Part shown: piece by piece, positions 7,940-16,172 of the stretch
Numbering within the stretch: the first letter of the stretch is position 1
Layout: each line of letters opens with the position of its first letter
Assembly (NCBI RefSeq): GCF_003201815.1
Contig: NZ_QJKB01000020.1
Location: 1 to 60,789, forward strand
Reading direction: 5' to 3'
DNA length: 60,789 nt
Source of the DNA: Undibacterium pigrum
GTDB taxonomy: Bacteria > Pseudomonadota > Gammaproteobacteria > Burkholderiales > Burkholderiaceae_D
Translations under genes and position numbers: made by a program
Notes under the pieces: generated by a model
Seen by the model: only the letters and a program-made list of their open reading frames with translations
What the model was told of the DNA's origin: nothing
The model's database searches: none

Positions 7940-9365
7940 ACCTTATGCCAGCCCTGCCGACCGTCTGGAACGTCAGGAAACCATACGCCTCTTGCGCGAA
8001 ACGCCACCGCAAATTCTGCGTGAGTTAAGCGAACAGGCAACGCTGCAGGCATTTGCACGCGCCGCCAAAAAAGCCCCGTTTTATCGCCGCATGCTGAGCG
8101 AACAGGGCATTGATGTAGCAGCCATTTCTTCCATAGCCGCTTTCCGTGAACATGCGCCTGTGCTGGATAAACACAATACCTTTGGCCAGCATGATATTGC
8201 CGAGTTGTGCCTGGACGGCAGTCTGGATGGCGTGCGCAGTTTGCTGACCAGTTCTGGTCATTCCGGCGTGTTTTCCTTTGGCGTGAATACCAGAGACAAT
8301 CTGCAACGCTCGGCCAAATCAACTGATCTTGGTTTGCAATACCTGTTCCAGACTGACGACAAATCCACCTTGCTGATCAATTGCCTGCCCATGGGCGTCA
8401 AGGTACACACCGATGCCACCTTCCTGGCGGAAACCAGTGTGCGCGAAGACATGGTGTTTGCCGTCATCAAAAAATTTTCGGCTGAATTTGAGCAAGTCAT
8501 CCTGGTTGGCGAAGCCTCTTTCATCAAGAAGATTATCGAAGAGGGTCATGAGCTGCATGGCATAGACTGGCCATCCGTACAATTGCAAATTGTCACAGGC
8601 GAAGAAGGCATAGCCGAAAACTATCGCAGCTACATTGCAGAGCTGATAGGCCTGAGCGATTTCGATAACCCCAATGGCAAGCTGATAGGCTCTTCCATGG
8701 GTGTGGCTGAGCTGGACTTGAATCTGTTTCATGAAACCCGCGAAACCATACGCATACGCCGCCTGGCCCATCGCAACCCGGCACTGCGCCGTGCCTTGTT
8801 TGGTGAAGATACCCGCTGCTGCCCGATGTTTTTCATCTACTACCCGAATCGCTGTTATATAGAAACTCTGGACAGGGATGACCAGCAGCAGGAACTGGTG
8901 GTCTCCATGCTCAGCGAAGAAATGAAAATACCCTTGCTGCGCTATCGCTCTGGTGATTGTGGTGCACTGTTTGATTATGAACAGGTAGTTGCCATCTTGC
9001 GCGAGCACGACATAGGACTGACACCTGACTTGAAACTGCCTTTCATCGCAGTATCTGGTCGTGGCAAGTTCGTCGATGGCGCTGATGGGCGTCTCTACCC
9101 TGAAGCAGTCAAGGAAGCACTGTATGCCGACAAGCGCATCGCCGCTACCATCACCGGCAACTTCCGCATGTCGCAGGTGGAAGGTGAAACACTGGTCGCG
9201 GTACAACTCAGGCCAGGCCGCGCCATACCCGCAGGCGCAACCGAAATCCTGAGTGCCGCACTGGCTGAATATTCATCAGCAACAGCCCACTTCCATTTCT
9301 GGCAGCATGCAGAATTTCCGTATAACTGCGGTGTCGATTATGAGAGGAAGTTTGCCTATCTTTGA
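7926..9365 (+). CDS. Adenylate-forming enzyme, PaaK/LuxE-like
   Basis: A 479-residue member of the adenylate-forming superfamily, closest in pattern to phenylacetate-CoA ligase (PaaK) and LuxE-type acyl-protein synthetases. The phosphate-binding loop is TSSGHSG (about 109-115), a likely adenine motif is GSSMGVAE (about 257-264), the hinge-region RYRSGDCGAL follows (about 339-348), and VSGRGKFVDGADGRLYPE (about 375-392) opens the C-terminal lid. It should activate a carboxylic acid as an acyl-adenylate; the acid is unknown. Its 14-bp overlap with the acyltransferase implies coupled translation and a joint product, perhaps an acylated amino acid. The stop lies 16 bp from the convergent regulator gene. 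Confidence 0.75.
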   Translation: MKSIKPYASPADRLERQETIRLLRETPPQILRELSEQATLQAFARAAKKAPFYRRMLSEQGIDVAAISSIAAFREHAPVLDKHNTFGQHDIAELCLDGSLDGVRSLLTSSGHSGVFSFGVNTRDNLQRSAKSTDLGLQYLFQTDDKSTLLINCLPMGVKVHTDATFLAETSVREDMVFAVIKKFSAEFEQVILVGEASFIKKIIEEGHELHGIDWPSVQLQIVTGEEGIAENYRSYIAELIGLSDFDNPNGKLIGSSMGVAELDLNLFHETRETIRIRRLAHRNPALRRALFGEDTRCCPMFFIYYPNRCYIETLDRDDQQQELVVSMLSEEMKIPLLRYRSGDCGALFDYEQVVAILREHDIGLTPDLKLPFIAVSGRGKFVDGADGRLYPEAVKEALYADKRIAATITGNFRMSQVEGETLVAVQLRPGRAIPAGATEILSAALAEYSSATAHFHFWQHAEFPYNCGVDYERKFAYL

Positions 9366-9381
9366 GAAAGCAAATCCGGTG

Positions 9382-10131
9382 TCACATCTGCCTGAACTGA
9401 TATTGATAGGCCTGTGACACCGCCAGCCAGTCGTCACCGGCCTGCAAGCGCAGAGCCAGGCCGCCATCACTTCTTTGTACGGCATCTATCGCGGCCACAT
9501 TGACAATATTGCTGCGGGATATCTGCCAGAATTTATCAGCGTCGAGCTGCGCTGCCAGGTCTTTAATGGTGGTGCGGATATAGGCTTCGATTTTGGCGGT
9601 GATGACCCTGGTGTATTTGGAATCTGCACGAAAGCACAGTACATCGCTGACATTGATGAAGCGTATCTGGTTGCCGACGGACGCTTGTATCCAGCACAAG
9701 GACTCTTGCGGTTTTTTGACTTGCAGGGCTGACAGGTCAGCCGGTTGTTGCGACAGGCGTTGCCTGAGTCTTTGCACAGCCAGCGCCAGGCGCCCCATGT
9801 CGAGAGGCTTAAGCAAGTAATCGACGGCACCCTGATCAAAGGCGTCGACAGCATAATCATTGTGGGCAGTCAGGAAGACGATATGGCAGGGATGCTGTGC
9901 CAACCGTGCTACGTCGATGCCACTCAGGCCAGGCATGCGCACATCCAGGAAGGCGATATCCGGGCGCAGTTCAGCGATAGCCTGCGCGGCTTTGATGCCA
10001 TCATCGACGGTGGCGATGATTTCCAGTTCTGGCCATAACTGCGCCAGTGCGGTTTGCAATTCCTGTCGCAAGATGGCTTCATCTTCGGCGATCAGGGCCT
10101 GGGGGTTTTGCTTGATCATGTTTGTACTCAT
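9382..10131 (-). CDS. LytTR-family response regulator
   Basis: DNA-binding response regulator of 249 residues in the AlgR/LytR group. The receiver domain spans about residues 11-125, with acidic pair E16/D17, phospho-acceptor D63 (FLDVRMPG), T88 and K108. The C-terminal LytTR DNA-binding domain covers about 145-249, with the typical YTRVITA and FWQISRSNIVNVAAI segments. The start ATG overlaps the kinase stop as ATGA, so it is translationally coupled with the sensor upstream. Targets are unknown; its own four-gene operon and the convergent acyltransferase operon are the nearest candidates. Confidence 0.92.
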   Translation of the reverse strand: MSTNMIKQNPQALIAEDEAILRQELQTALAQLWPELEIIATVDDGIKAAQAIAELRPDIAFLDVRMPGLSGIDVARLAQHPCHIVFLTAHNDYAVDAFDQGAVDYLLKPLDMGRLALAVQRLRQRLSQQPADLSALQVKKPQESLCWIQASVGNQIRFINVSDVLCFRADSKYTRVITAKIEAYIRTTIKDLAAQLDADKFWQISRSNIVNVAAIDAVQRSDGGLALRLQAGDDWLAVSQAYQYQFRQM

Positions 10132-11180
10132 ACCAGTTCACCTGTCCTGGCTGGCAAAATAATGCTGGCACTCACGCCGCCACTGTCGCGCGGCTGCAAT
10201 TGCAGTTCGGCCTGCTCACCAAACAGGGCCAGCAGTCTTTCCTGCACATTCAACAAACCTACGCCACTACCCAGTTCCCCCTGAAAGCCGCGGCCATTGT
10301 CGCTGACGGTGATCTGCAATTGCCCTGCTTTATTGCTGGCAGTGATGTCTATGCGCACGTCGCCGGGTTGTGGTTCTATACCATGCTTGATGGCATTTTC
10401 TACCAGGCTCATGACTGCCAGTGGCGGGATCAGGCAGGCCAGCACTTCATCCGGCCCATCGACAGAAAACTGAAAACGTGGCCCCAGCCGGATCTGGAAA
10501 ATTTGCAGATAGGCGGCGGCTCTGGTCAACTCTTGCCCCAGCGTCGTCGTACTCAGGCGCATATCGGGCATCGCGGCACGCAGATAGGCGATCAGGTGGT
10601 TCAGCATTTGCTCTGCCGTGGCGGCATCCTGGTGTATCAGGGCGCGGGTATTGGCCAGGGTATTGAACAAGAAATGCGGTTCTATCTGGCCCTGCAAGGC
10701 TACCAGCCTGGCTTCCAGTATCTGCCTTTCCATCTTGTGCTTGCTGGCTTCTGCCGCCAGGCTGGCCTGGGTACGGTGTCTGATTTCCAGGTCTATGGCC
10801 GCAGGTAGTATGGTGGCAAAGATGAAGACGATGAGCACTGCAGGCAGTAACCAGACTGCGTGTATGGCCGTCAATGGTGGCCAGAACATCGCTTCTATCC
10901 ACATACCTGCCAGCAGGGCCAGCAACATGAAGACCACCAGCACGACCCAGCGCTGGCTGGCATGTGTGAGCCACGCCGTTTTTTGTGACAGGCACAAGCC
11001 GGTTTGTGCCAGCGTATATGCCAGCAAAATCGCCAGGCTATCTGCCAGCCAGGCCGAACCCGCGCTGGCAAAACGGGCGTAGCCCAGCAAACCCAGCACG
11101 GCAAGCATGGGTAACAGCGGCCAGGAGATGCTGGCCTTGCTGTCTTTAAGTTCGTGCGATATCGTCAAATCTTTGCGCAT
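10128..11180 (-). CDS. LytS/AlgZ-type membrane sensor histidine kinase
   Basis: Partner kinase of the LytTR regulator. The 350-residue protein has four predicted membrane helices (about residues 21-37, 45-63, 79-97, 106-128) with short loops, no large periplasmic sensor domain, a linker helix, and a kinase core of the His_kinase (PF06580) type. The phospho-acceptor is H169 in QIEPHFLFNTLAN; the N box is ENAIKHG (N262), the G boxes are DNGRG (294-298) and GSGVGL (304-309). It starts 11 nt after the secreted protein gene upstream and overlaps the regulator by 4 bp. With so little periplasmic exposure it may sense a lipophilic ligand, membrane state or an accessory protein; that is inference. 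Confidence 0.9.
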   Translation of the reverse strand: MRKDLTISHELKDSKASISWPLLPMLAVLGLLGYARFASAGSAWLADSLAILLAYTLAQTGLCLSQKTAWLTHASQRWVVLVVFMLLALLAGMWIEAMFWPPLTAIHAVWLLPAVLIVFIFATILPAAIDLEIRHRTQASLAAEASKHKMERQILEARLVALQGQIEPHFLFNTLANTRALIHQDAATAEQMLNHLIAYLRAAMPDMRLSTTTLGQELTRAAAYLQIFQIRLGPRFQFSVDGPDEVLACLIPPLAVMSLVENAIKHGIEPQPGDVRIDITASNKAGQLQITVSDNGRGFQGELGSGVGLLNVQERLLALFGEQAELQLQPRDSGGVSASIILPARTGELV

Positions 11181-11191
11181 CGGTCAGTGAT

Positions 11192-11797
11192 CTATTCAGA
11201 GAAATTCAGGTTTTGTATTGTAGTCGCCGCTGGTCCCATGGTGATCTTGTTTGCAACCGATGGCTTGTTTTCGGTAGCAGGATTATTTGCCTGTGCTTCG
11301 TTAAAAGTAATACTTTTAACCAATAATTTCCCCTTGTCCCTGAGGCCAATACCGAGCTCCAGTTTTGTTGCATTAGCCGGCACCAGCAATCTGACCCTGA
11401 CAGCCTCCCAGTTATCACTCTTGCGCGCCCAGGATGAAGAAATTGAGATGCCCCCCTTATCATCTATGGTCCGGATCCAGAATTCATAACCACCGAGCTC
11501 ACCCATATGCCGTGCCGATGCCGTAAAGTGCATGATTTTGCCACGATAGGCCGTAGCATCCACCAATTGCGTGATGGCGGCGAAGTCATCATTAGTCACC
11601 GCCTCTTTTGCTGCCATGAAGAAGGCGGGTTGCTCTTTACTGCCTTGTGATGCATCCAGGCCACTTTCATAATGGCTGGTAAGTGCGCCGTTCGCGGTCC
11701 AACCCTTGGGTACGCCGCTATTGACAGCGCCAGCAAAAGAAAAGTTGACGGCAAATGCGACCAGGGGTGCGGCGATTAAAATTTTCCAGTGTTTCAT
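11192..11797 (-). CDS. Secreted beta-sandwich-like protein, tandem paralogue B
   Basis: Unnamed exported protein of 201 residues. The signal peptide is MKHWKILIAAPLVAFAVNFSFA, with probable cleavage before GAVNSG. The mature part has the pattern GWTANGALTSHYESGLD, an internal ALLIAS-like segment (AFFMAAKEA), a central YRGKIMHFTASAR, and a late strand ATKLELGIGLRDKGKLLVKSITF. This resembles ligand-binding beta-sandwich domains found alone or fused to AraC-type regulators, but the function is unknown. The ribosome site GGAG is five bases before ATG 11797. It is a paralogue of the gene at 11862-12467 and precedes the kinase by 11 nt, so it may supply a ligand-binding or accessory component for that sensor. 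Confidence 0.75.
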   Translation of the reverse strand: MKHWKILIAAPLVAFAVNFSFAGAVNSGVPKGWTANGALTSHYESGLDASQGSKEQPAFFMAAKEAVTNDDFAAITQLVDATAYRGKIMHFTASARHMGELGGYEFWIRTIDDKGGISISSSWARKSDNWEAVRVRLLVPANATKLELGIGLRDKGKLLVKSITFNEAQANNPATENKPSVANKITMGPAATTIQNLNFSE

Positions 11798-11861
11798 GTC
11801 TGCTCCAGTATTGATATGGTGTGCGATTATGGTGTGCCAAATAAGACGATAGCTGTCAGTC

Positions 11862-12467
11862 TTACTCAGTAAAGTTCAGATTGCGGGCAGGATAAGTGGG
11901 CAAGCCTGCGCGAAAGCTGGGCAACTCAACAGGGTTAGTCATTGCCACATAAGGCTTGCGTTCCAGTTTAATGTCACGGACCCAGATCTTGCCTTTGGAG
12001 GCGAGTGAGATACCGGTATCGAAGTGCTTGTACATGGCGGGTAAATCTTTGGGGAAATAACTACTCACGACTATTCTTTCCCAGTCTTTGCCATTGGGGA
12101 TACTGCTTGCCTGAATGCCGTTGAAGTTTGTCGCCTTCATATGGCGCAGCCATACCCTGTTTTTATCTGCACCTGCCGCCTTGACCATCATGCTTAGCTC
12201 AATGATGCTACCTTCATACTCTTTGGCATCAATCTGCTGCATCAGCGTGACGGTCTCATTGGTCGCTATATCCTTGCTGGCGATAAGGAGTGCGAGGTGT
12301 TCAGGCGTGCTTTCTGCCGTGTCTATACCCATCTCATATTTATCGCCCAAAGGCCCCCACACTTGCCAGCCACCCGGCGCGCCGGATTTAATACCATCTG
12401 CAAATGAGGTATTCATGGCAAACGCAATCAAAGACGCTGCTGCCAGGATTTTCCAGTGTTTCATCAT
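11862..12467 (-). CDS. Secreted beta-sandwich-like protein, tandem paralogue A
   Basis: Paralogue of the preceding entry, about 201 residues, with signal peptide MMKHWKILAAASLIAFAMNTSFA. Shared patterns are SGAPGGWQVWGPLGDKYEMGID, LALLIASKD, YEGSIIELSMMVKA and HFDTGISLASKGKIWVRDIKLE. The frame is open 25 codons further upstream, but GGAG lies five bases before ATG 12467 and the signal peptide starts there, so the longer start is rejected. A second in-frame ATG follows at once. It is the first gene of the four-gene minus-strand unit A-B-kinase-regulator, 64 nt ahead of paralogue B. Function is not known. Confidence 0.75.
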   Translation of the reverse strand: MMKHWKILAAASLIAFAMNTSFADGIKSGAPGGWQVWGPLGDKYEMGIDTAESTPEHLALLIASKDIATNETVTLMQQIDAKEYEGSIIELSMMVKAAGADKNRVWLRHMKATNFNGIQASSIPNGKDWERIVVSSYFPKDLPAMYKHFDTGISLASKGKIWVRDIKLERKPYVAMTNPVELPSFRAGLPTYPARNLNFTE

Positions 12468-12754
12468 CTGTTCTCCATACGGGTTGTTGATGTTATGCAA
12501 TATACGTATGAACAAATCCGATTTCCTTTGCTTTGCGATCACCGCCCCCTCATTGCCGATAAATGGCGGAAAATTTCTGATGAATGGGCGGGATAAAAAA
12601 TAGTTTTGTGCATGGTGGCTCAGAAAGATACAAGTGAATTGACCATGGCCAGGTAAATGGCGATACTGCCAACTTTAGCTTTCTATTGTGTACTGTTGCG
12701 CGCACTGCGCGCCAGTTTTGCCCATTTGCCATTTTAAGTCGAAGGAAAGTCCCG

Positions 12755-14443
12755 GTGCGAATCTTCTATCAATTCGATTATGATGCGCTACCCCGCAATG
12801 TTAAAAAACATTTGGCCAGATCCGTCAGGAGCCCGGATTATCTGGTGCATGGACAAGTCATGTCCAATCTGCGCTGGTATGCATTGCATACCGCGATTTT
12901 TCTGGCCTGTATTTTCTTCATCTATCTGAGTGCAGAGGCTGACTTTGGTGACCCGGTGAAAGACACTTCCTGGGCCGACACCGGCATGATAGTCTGGTAT
13001 GCCATCTTGTTTTTTGGTGTGGTATATGCAGGCCATGCAATGTGGCAGCGCATGCAATTGAGTGCCAAGTTTCATTTCCTGCCCGGTCGTTATTTGTTCC
13101 CGCTGGCGCTGGTAGATATACGCAGCAGCAAGATAGCAGTGCATGACCTGGCGCAATTGCGCAAGCTGGAAGCGACCCACCATGAAAGCAATGGACGTTA
13201 CAACAAAACTGTTTTCTCCTTTAATTTCAATGATGGGACCAGCAAGAGTCTGGTCATCAATAATCTGAACCAGGCTGAAATAGCACTGGAAAAATTCAAT
13301 AGTTACCAAAGCAAGGCACGTGCTGCCTTTCATAACCGTGATATCGCCAGCCTGTATGGCTTTGATCCATTTCTGGATGTGCGTAAAAACAAGTGGAAAG
13401 AAGCTCTTGACACCTCAGGCGTGGCAAAGAAAGTCATCAGTCTTTTTCAGTATTTGAAAACACCTCTTCTGATCCTGGCGGTCGTCATTGCCAGCTTGTT
13501 CTGGTATGGCAGGAATGCAGCATCAGATAAAAAAATGTACCTGAATGCAAAGCAACAAAAAACGGAAAGTGCATATCTCGGTTATATCGCCAATGGCAAG
13601 TTCAGGGTGGCCGAGATGCAGGCAGAATTACCCCGCGTGGTATTCAATGAAACCTTGAAAAAGAATTCTGTCACTCTGCTGCGTAATCTGAAGACGCGCT
13701 TCCCGCAATCAGACATCTTGCCTGAAGTGGCTGAAGAAATTCATTTGCTGTATGACAGATCACTGCAAAAATTTAAAGCCCAGGCAGTTAATTCAGATAC
13801 GGGCTTGATCAAGTCCATGGAACAGTTGCTGAAATTTGCAGAAGAGCATGACAATCCCAGCGTGGCCATCAGCTTCGCCCGCCCTACAGTCAGTGATTTG
13901 AGCCAGCTCGATGCCTTCCTCAAGTTAAAGGAAAACAAGGTACGCGGCATGAAAATTATCCCTGCCGCCAAATACTTTGCCGATGACAGCGCGGCAGCCA
14001 GGGAGACACGGATTACCACGGGCATACGCAGCGCATTCAGCACTATCTTCCCGAACGACGTGCTGGCATTCAATGCCAATGCTGCGGCCAAGGATAATGT
14101 CCCGAAACTGCTGATTGCCTATCAGATAGAACCATCAGGCAAGGTGTATACCTCAGAAAAACAGGATGATGCGTTTGTTGGCCTGGTGATGCGTTTCAAA
14201 GCGGCCATCATGGTGCCCAATGCCAGGGATCGCTGGAAATTTGATCTGGAGGTTGAGCCGCCAGACAGCTTCAATGTCGAGTACAAGACATCCAGCCGCG
14301 ACAAAGTACAGCATGCGCCTGAAGGCCAGGTATATGCGGTCATGGCAGAACGGGCCTTTGATAAACTGGCCAACAAGATCAATGCTGCTTTCTTTAGCCC
14401 CGATAGTGCAGTGTTCATGCGGCAGGCAAAAAATAGCCGTTGA
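12755..14443 (+). CDS. Uncharacterised membrane protein with large C-terminal domain
   Basis: I do not recognise this 562-residue protein. The best start is GTG 12755, with AAGGAAAG 5-6 bases upstream; an ATG 69 nt earlier has no ribosome site. From that start, membrane helices lie at about 40-58 and 75-95, then a cytoplasmic-looking stretch with a PH-like strand pattern (YNKTVFSFNFNDGTSKSLVI), a third helix at about 235-255 (TPLLILAVVIASLFWYG), and an extracytoplasmic C-terminal region of about 300 residues ending in a beta-rich segment (AFVGLVMRFKAAIMVP). It is divergent from the twin secreted protein genes and convergent with ndh. No enzyme motif is visible. Confidence 0.7.
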   Translation: MRIFYQFDYDALPRNVKKHLARSVRSPDYLVHGQVMSNLRWYALHTAIFLACIFFIYLSAEADFGDPVKDTSWADTGMIVWYAILFFGVVYAGHAMWQRMQLSAKFHFLPGRYLFPLALVDIRSSKIAVHDLAQLRKLEATHHESNGRYNKTVFSFNFNDGTSKSLVINNLNQAEIALEKFNSYQSKARAAFHNRDIASLYGFDPFLDVRKNKWKEALDTSGVAKKVISLFQYLKTPLLILAVVIASLFWYGRNAASDKKMYLNAKQQKTESAYLGYIANGKFRVAEMQAELPRVVFNETLKKNSVTLLRNLKTRFPQSDILPEVAEEIHLLYDRSLQKFKAQAVNSDTGLIKSMEQLLKFAEEHDNPSVAISFARPTVSDLSQLDAFLKLKENKVRGMKIIPAAKYFADDSAAARETRITTGIRSAFSTIFPNDVLAFNANAAAKDNVPKLLIAYQIEPSGKVYTSEKQDDAFVGLVMRFKAAIMVPNARDRWKFDLEVEPPDSFNVEYKTSSRDKVQHAPEGQVYAVMAERAFDKLANKINAAFFSPDSAVFMRQAKNSR

Positions 14444-14466
14444 GTCAATAATCCTGGCGTCAAGCA

Positions 14467-14491
14467 GCAGATTGGGTGAAGCCCAATCTGC
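14467..14491. terminator. Hairpin between convergent genes, possible terminator
   Basis: A perfect 10-bp stem GCAGATTGGG / CCCAATCTGC with a 5-nt loop lies between the stops of the membrane protein gene and ndh. Neither side has a strong T-run, so it could be a weak bidirectional terminator or an mRNA 3'-end stabiliser. Confidence 0.4.
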
Positions 14492-14498
14492 GTGCGAA

Positions 14499-14528
14499 CT
14501 CAGTGTGGCTCAGTGTAGCTCAGTGCAA
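14499..14528. repeat. 10-bp tandem repeat at the ndh stop
   Basis: Three consecutive units CTCAGTGTGG, CTCAGTGTAG and CTCAGTGCAA overlap the ndh stop codon (14520-14522). It is probably a slippage product, like the tandem repeats after dtd and coq7. Confidence 0.65.
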
Positions 14529-15848
14529 CTTGATACGCGGATTACGCACCCTGTCTATGGTCTCAGCCCAGGTGGAGAGCCAGGTATGGAACAAACCATT
14601 CACCGCCACCTGATGATGTTTGTGCAAAGACCAGTACATCCACTTTGCCAGTGTGCCTTCTATAAAGACCGAACCACTGGCAATGGCCCCCATAAGGCTG
14701 CCGACCGTGCTGTAGTTACCCAGCGATACCAGCGAGCCATGGTCCTTATAGGTAAATTCCAGCAATGACTTGCCTTGCAACTGACGTATCAGCGACTTGG
14801 CGAGCGTGCTGGCTTGCTGATGGGCAGACTGGGCGCGCGGTGGCACATTGGGCAAACCCTCACCTTGCGGGCAGGCACAGCAATCACCAAGGGCAAAAAT
14901 GGCCGGGTCGCGCGTGGTTTGCAAGTTGCGGTTAACGACTAGTTGGTTGATGCGATTGCATTCCAGTCCATCAAGGTCTTTCAAAAACTCAGGGGCCTTG
15001 ATACCAGCGGCCCATACGACGATGCCGCTGGGAATAAATTTGCCACTGGCCATTTGCACGCCTGCCTTGGAGACTTCAACGACTTTTTCATTGGTGTGCA
15101 CTTCGATGGCAATGCTGCGCAATTCACGGGCGACAGATTCTGACAGACGCTCAGGCAGCATTTGCAACAGGCGCGGAGAAGCGTCAACGATGACGATTTT
15201 CAAGTCTTTTTCCGGATGGAAGTTGACCAGCCCATAGCTCGACAGTATTTTGGTAGTCATGTGCAGCTCTGCCGCCAATTCTACCCCGGTAGCACCACCG
15301 CCTATGATGGTGACGGTAAAGCGCCCTTCGCCAGCAACCTGGTCCTGTGTCTGCGCGCGCAGGCAGCAATTGATGAGTTTTTGATGGAAGCGTTCAGCCG
15401 CGGCCAGTGAATCAAGCATGATGCTGTTCTCACGTGCGCCTGGTGTACCAAAGTCATTGGTCTGGCTGCCCAGGGCAATCACCAGACTGTCATAGGATAT
15501 GGCCTGGCGTGGCAACAGTTCTATACCGTTTTCATCCAGGGTCGGAGCAAGATAGATTTCTTTTTTGTCACGCGAGAGGCCATCCATGCGACCCAAACGG
15601 AAATCAAAATGATTGGAGCGGGCCAGGGCAAAGTATTCGCGCTCGTCAGCGTGGCTGTCGAGGGTGCCTGCGGCAACCTGGTGTAATAAAGGTTTCCACA
15701 AATGGGTACGGCTGGCATCCACCAGTGTGATGATGGCCTTGCCACTCTTGCCTAATTTCTTGCCCAGGCGCACTGCCAGTTCCAGCCCACCTGCACCACC
15801 GCCTACGATGGTAATTCTATGTACTGCCTCCTTGTTTTGCGTGTTCAC
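14520..15848 (-). CDS. ndh: Type II NADH:quinone oxidoreductase (NDH-2)
   Basis: Single-subunit, non-proton-pumping NADH dehydrogenase that feeds electrons to quinone at the inner face of the membrane. The 442-residue FAD protein has two Rossmann motifs: ITIVGGGAGGLELA (about 12-25) for FAD and VTIIGGGATGVELAAEL (about 180-196) for NADH. It also has the FAD-contacting VVNRNLQTTRDPAIFALGDC (about 302-321). The C-terminal amphipathic region (MYWSLHKHHQVAVNG) would anchor it to the membrane. It is monocistronic, divergent from dusB. Other members of the family act on different substrates, but length and motifs favour NDH-2. Confidence 0.85.
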   Translation of the reverse strand: MNTQNKEAVHRITIVGGGAGGLELAVRLGKKLGKSGKAIITLVDASRTHLWKPLLHQVAAGTLDSHADEREYFALARSNHFDFRLGRMDGLSRDKKEIYLAPTLDENGIELLPRQAISYDSLVIALGSQTNDFGTPGARENSIMLDSLAAAERFHQKLINCCLRAQTQDQVAGEGRFTVTIIGGGATGVELAAELHMTTKILSSYGLVNFHPEKDLKIVIVDASPRLLQMLPERLSESVARELRSIAIEVHTNEKVVEVSKAGVQMASGKFIPSGIVVWAAGIKAPEFLKDLDGLECNRINQLVVNRNLQTTRDPAIFALGDCCACPQGEGLPNVPPRAQSAHQQASTLAKSLIRQLQGKSLLEFTYKDHGSLVSLGNYSTVGSLMGAIASGSVFIEGTLAKWMYWSLHKHHQVAVNGLFHTWLSTWAETIDRVRNPRIKLH

Positions 15849-16172
15849 GACGACTCCCTTAATATAAAAAATGTATTCCCTTGGCGACGAGCTAACAATT
15901 CAGGGCCACGGGAATGCACTTTTGTCAGGAGCCTGTAAGACAAATAGTGATTAGAGTATACACATATGGAGAGCAGTAATGGTTGATATCTCATCTACTA
16001 CAGTAATTTAGAAATGCAAGTCTAAAGTCTGCTGGTTTTGCTAGTTTTATACTATCGTTTCATCATGTCATATAGATAAAAATATTCCTTACGAGTCGTA
16101 ACGATTTTGCCGAATATTTAGGCAGGATTCAGGTAGAATAGCGCTTCTTCGAATTTCCCCCCTTCCCTGATC
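15849..16172. other. Divergent intergenic region between ndh and dusB
   Basis: This is 324 bp, AT-rich, with no gene. It must hold the promoters for ndh (leftward) and for the dusB-fis-purH unit (rightward). I could not choose a convincing -35/-10 pair; an AT-rich segment at about 16030-16060 (TTTTATACTATCG) and TAGAAT near 16134 are the best -10 candidates for dusB. Confidence 0.45.

Noticed and set aside
8319..9206. A 295-residue minus-strand frame opposite the adenylating enzyme
   Set aside because: The plus strand carries the superfamily motifs and an overlapping upstream partner; the antisense product resembles nothing.
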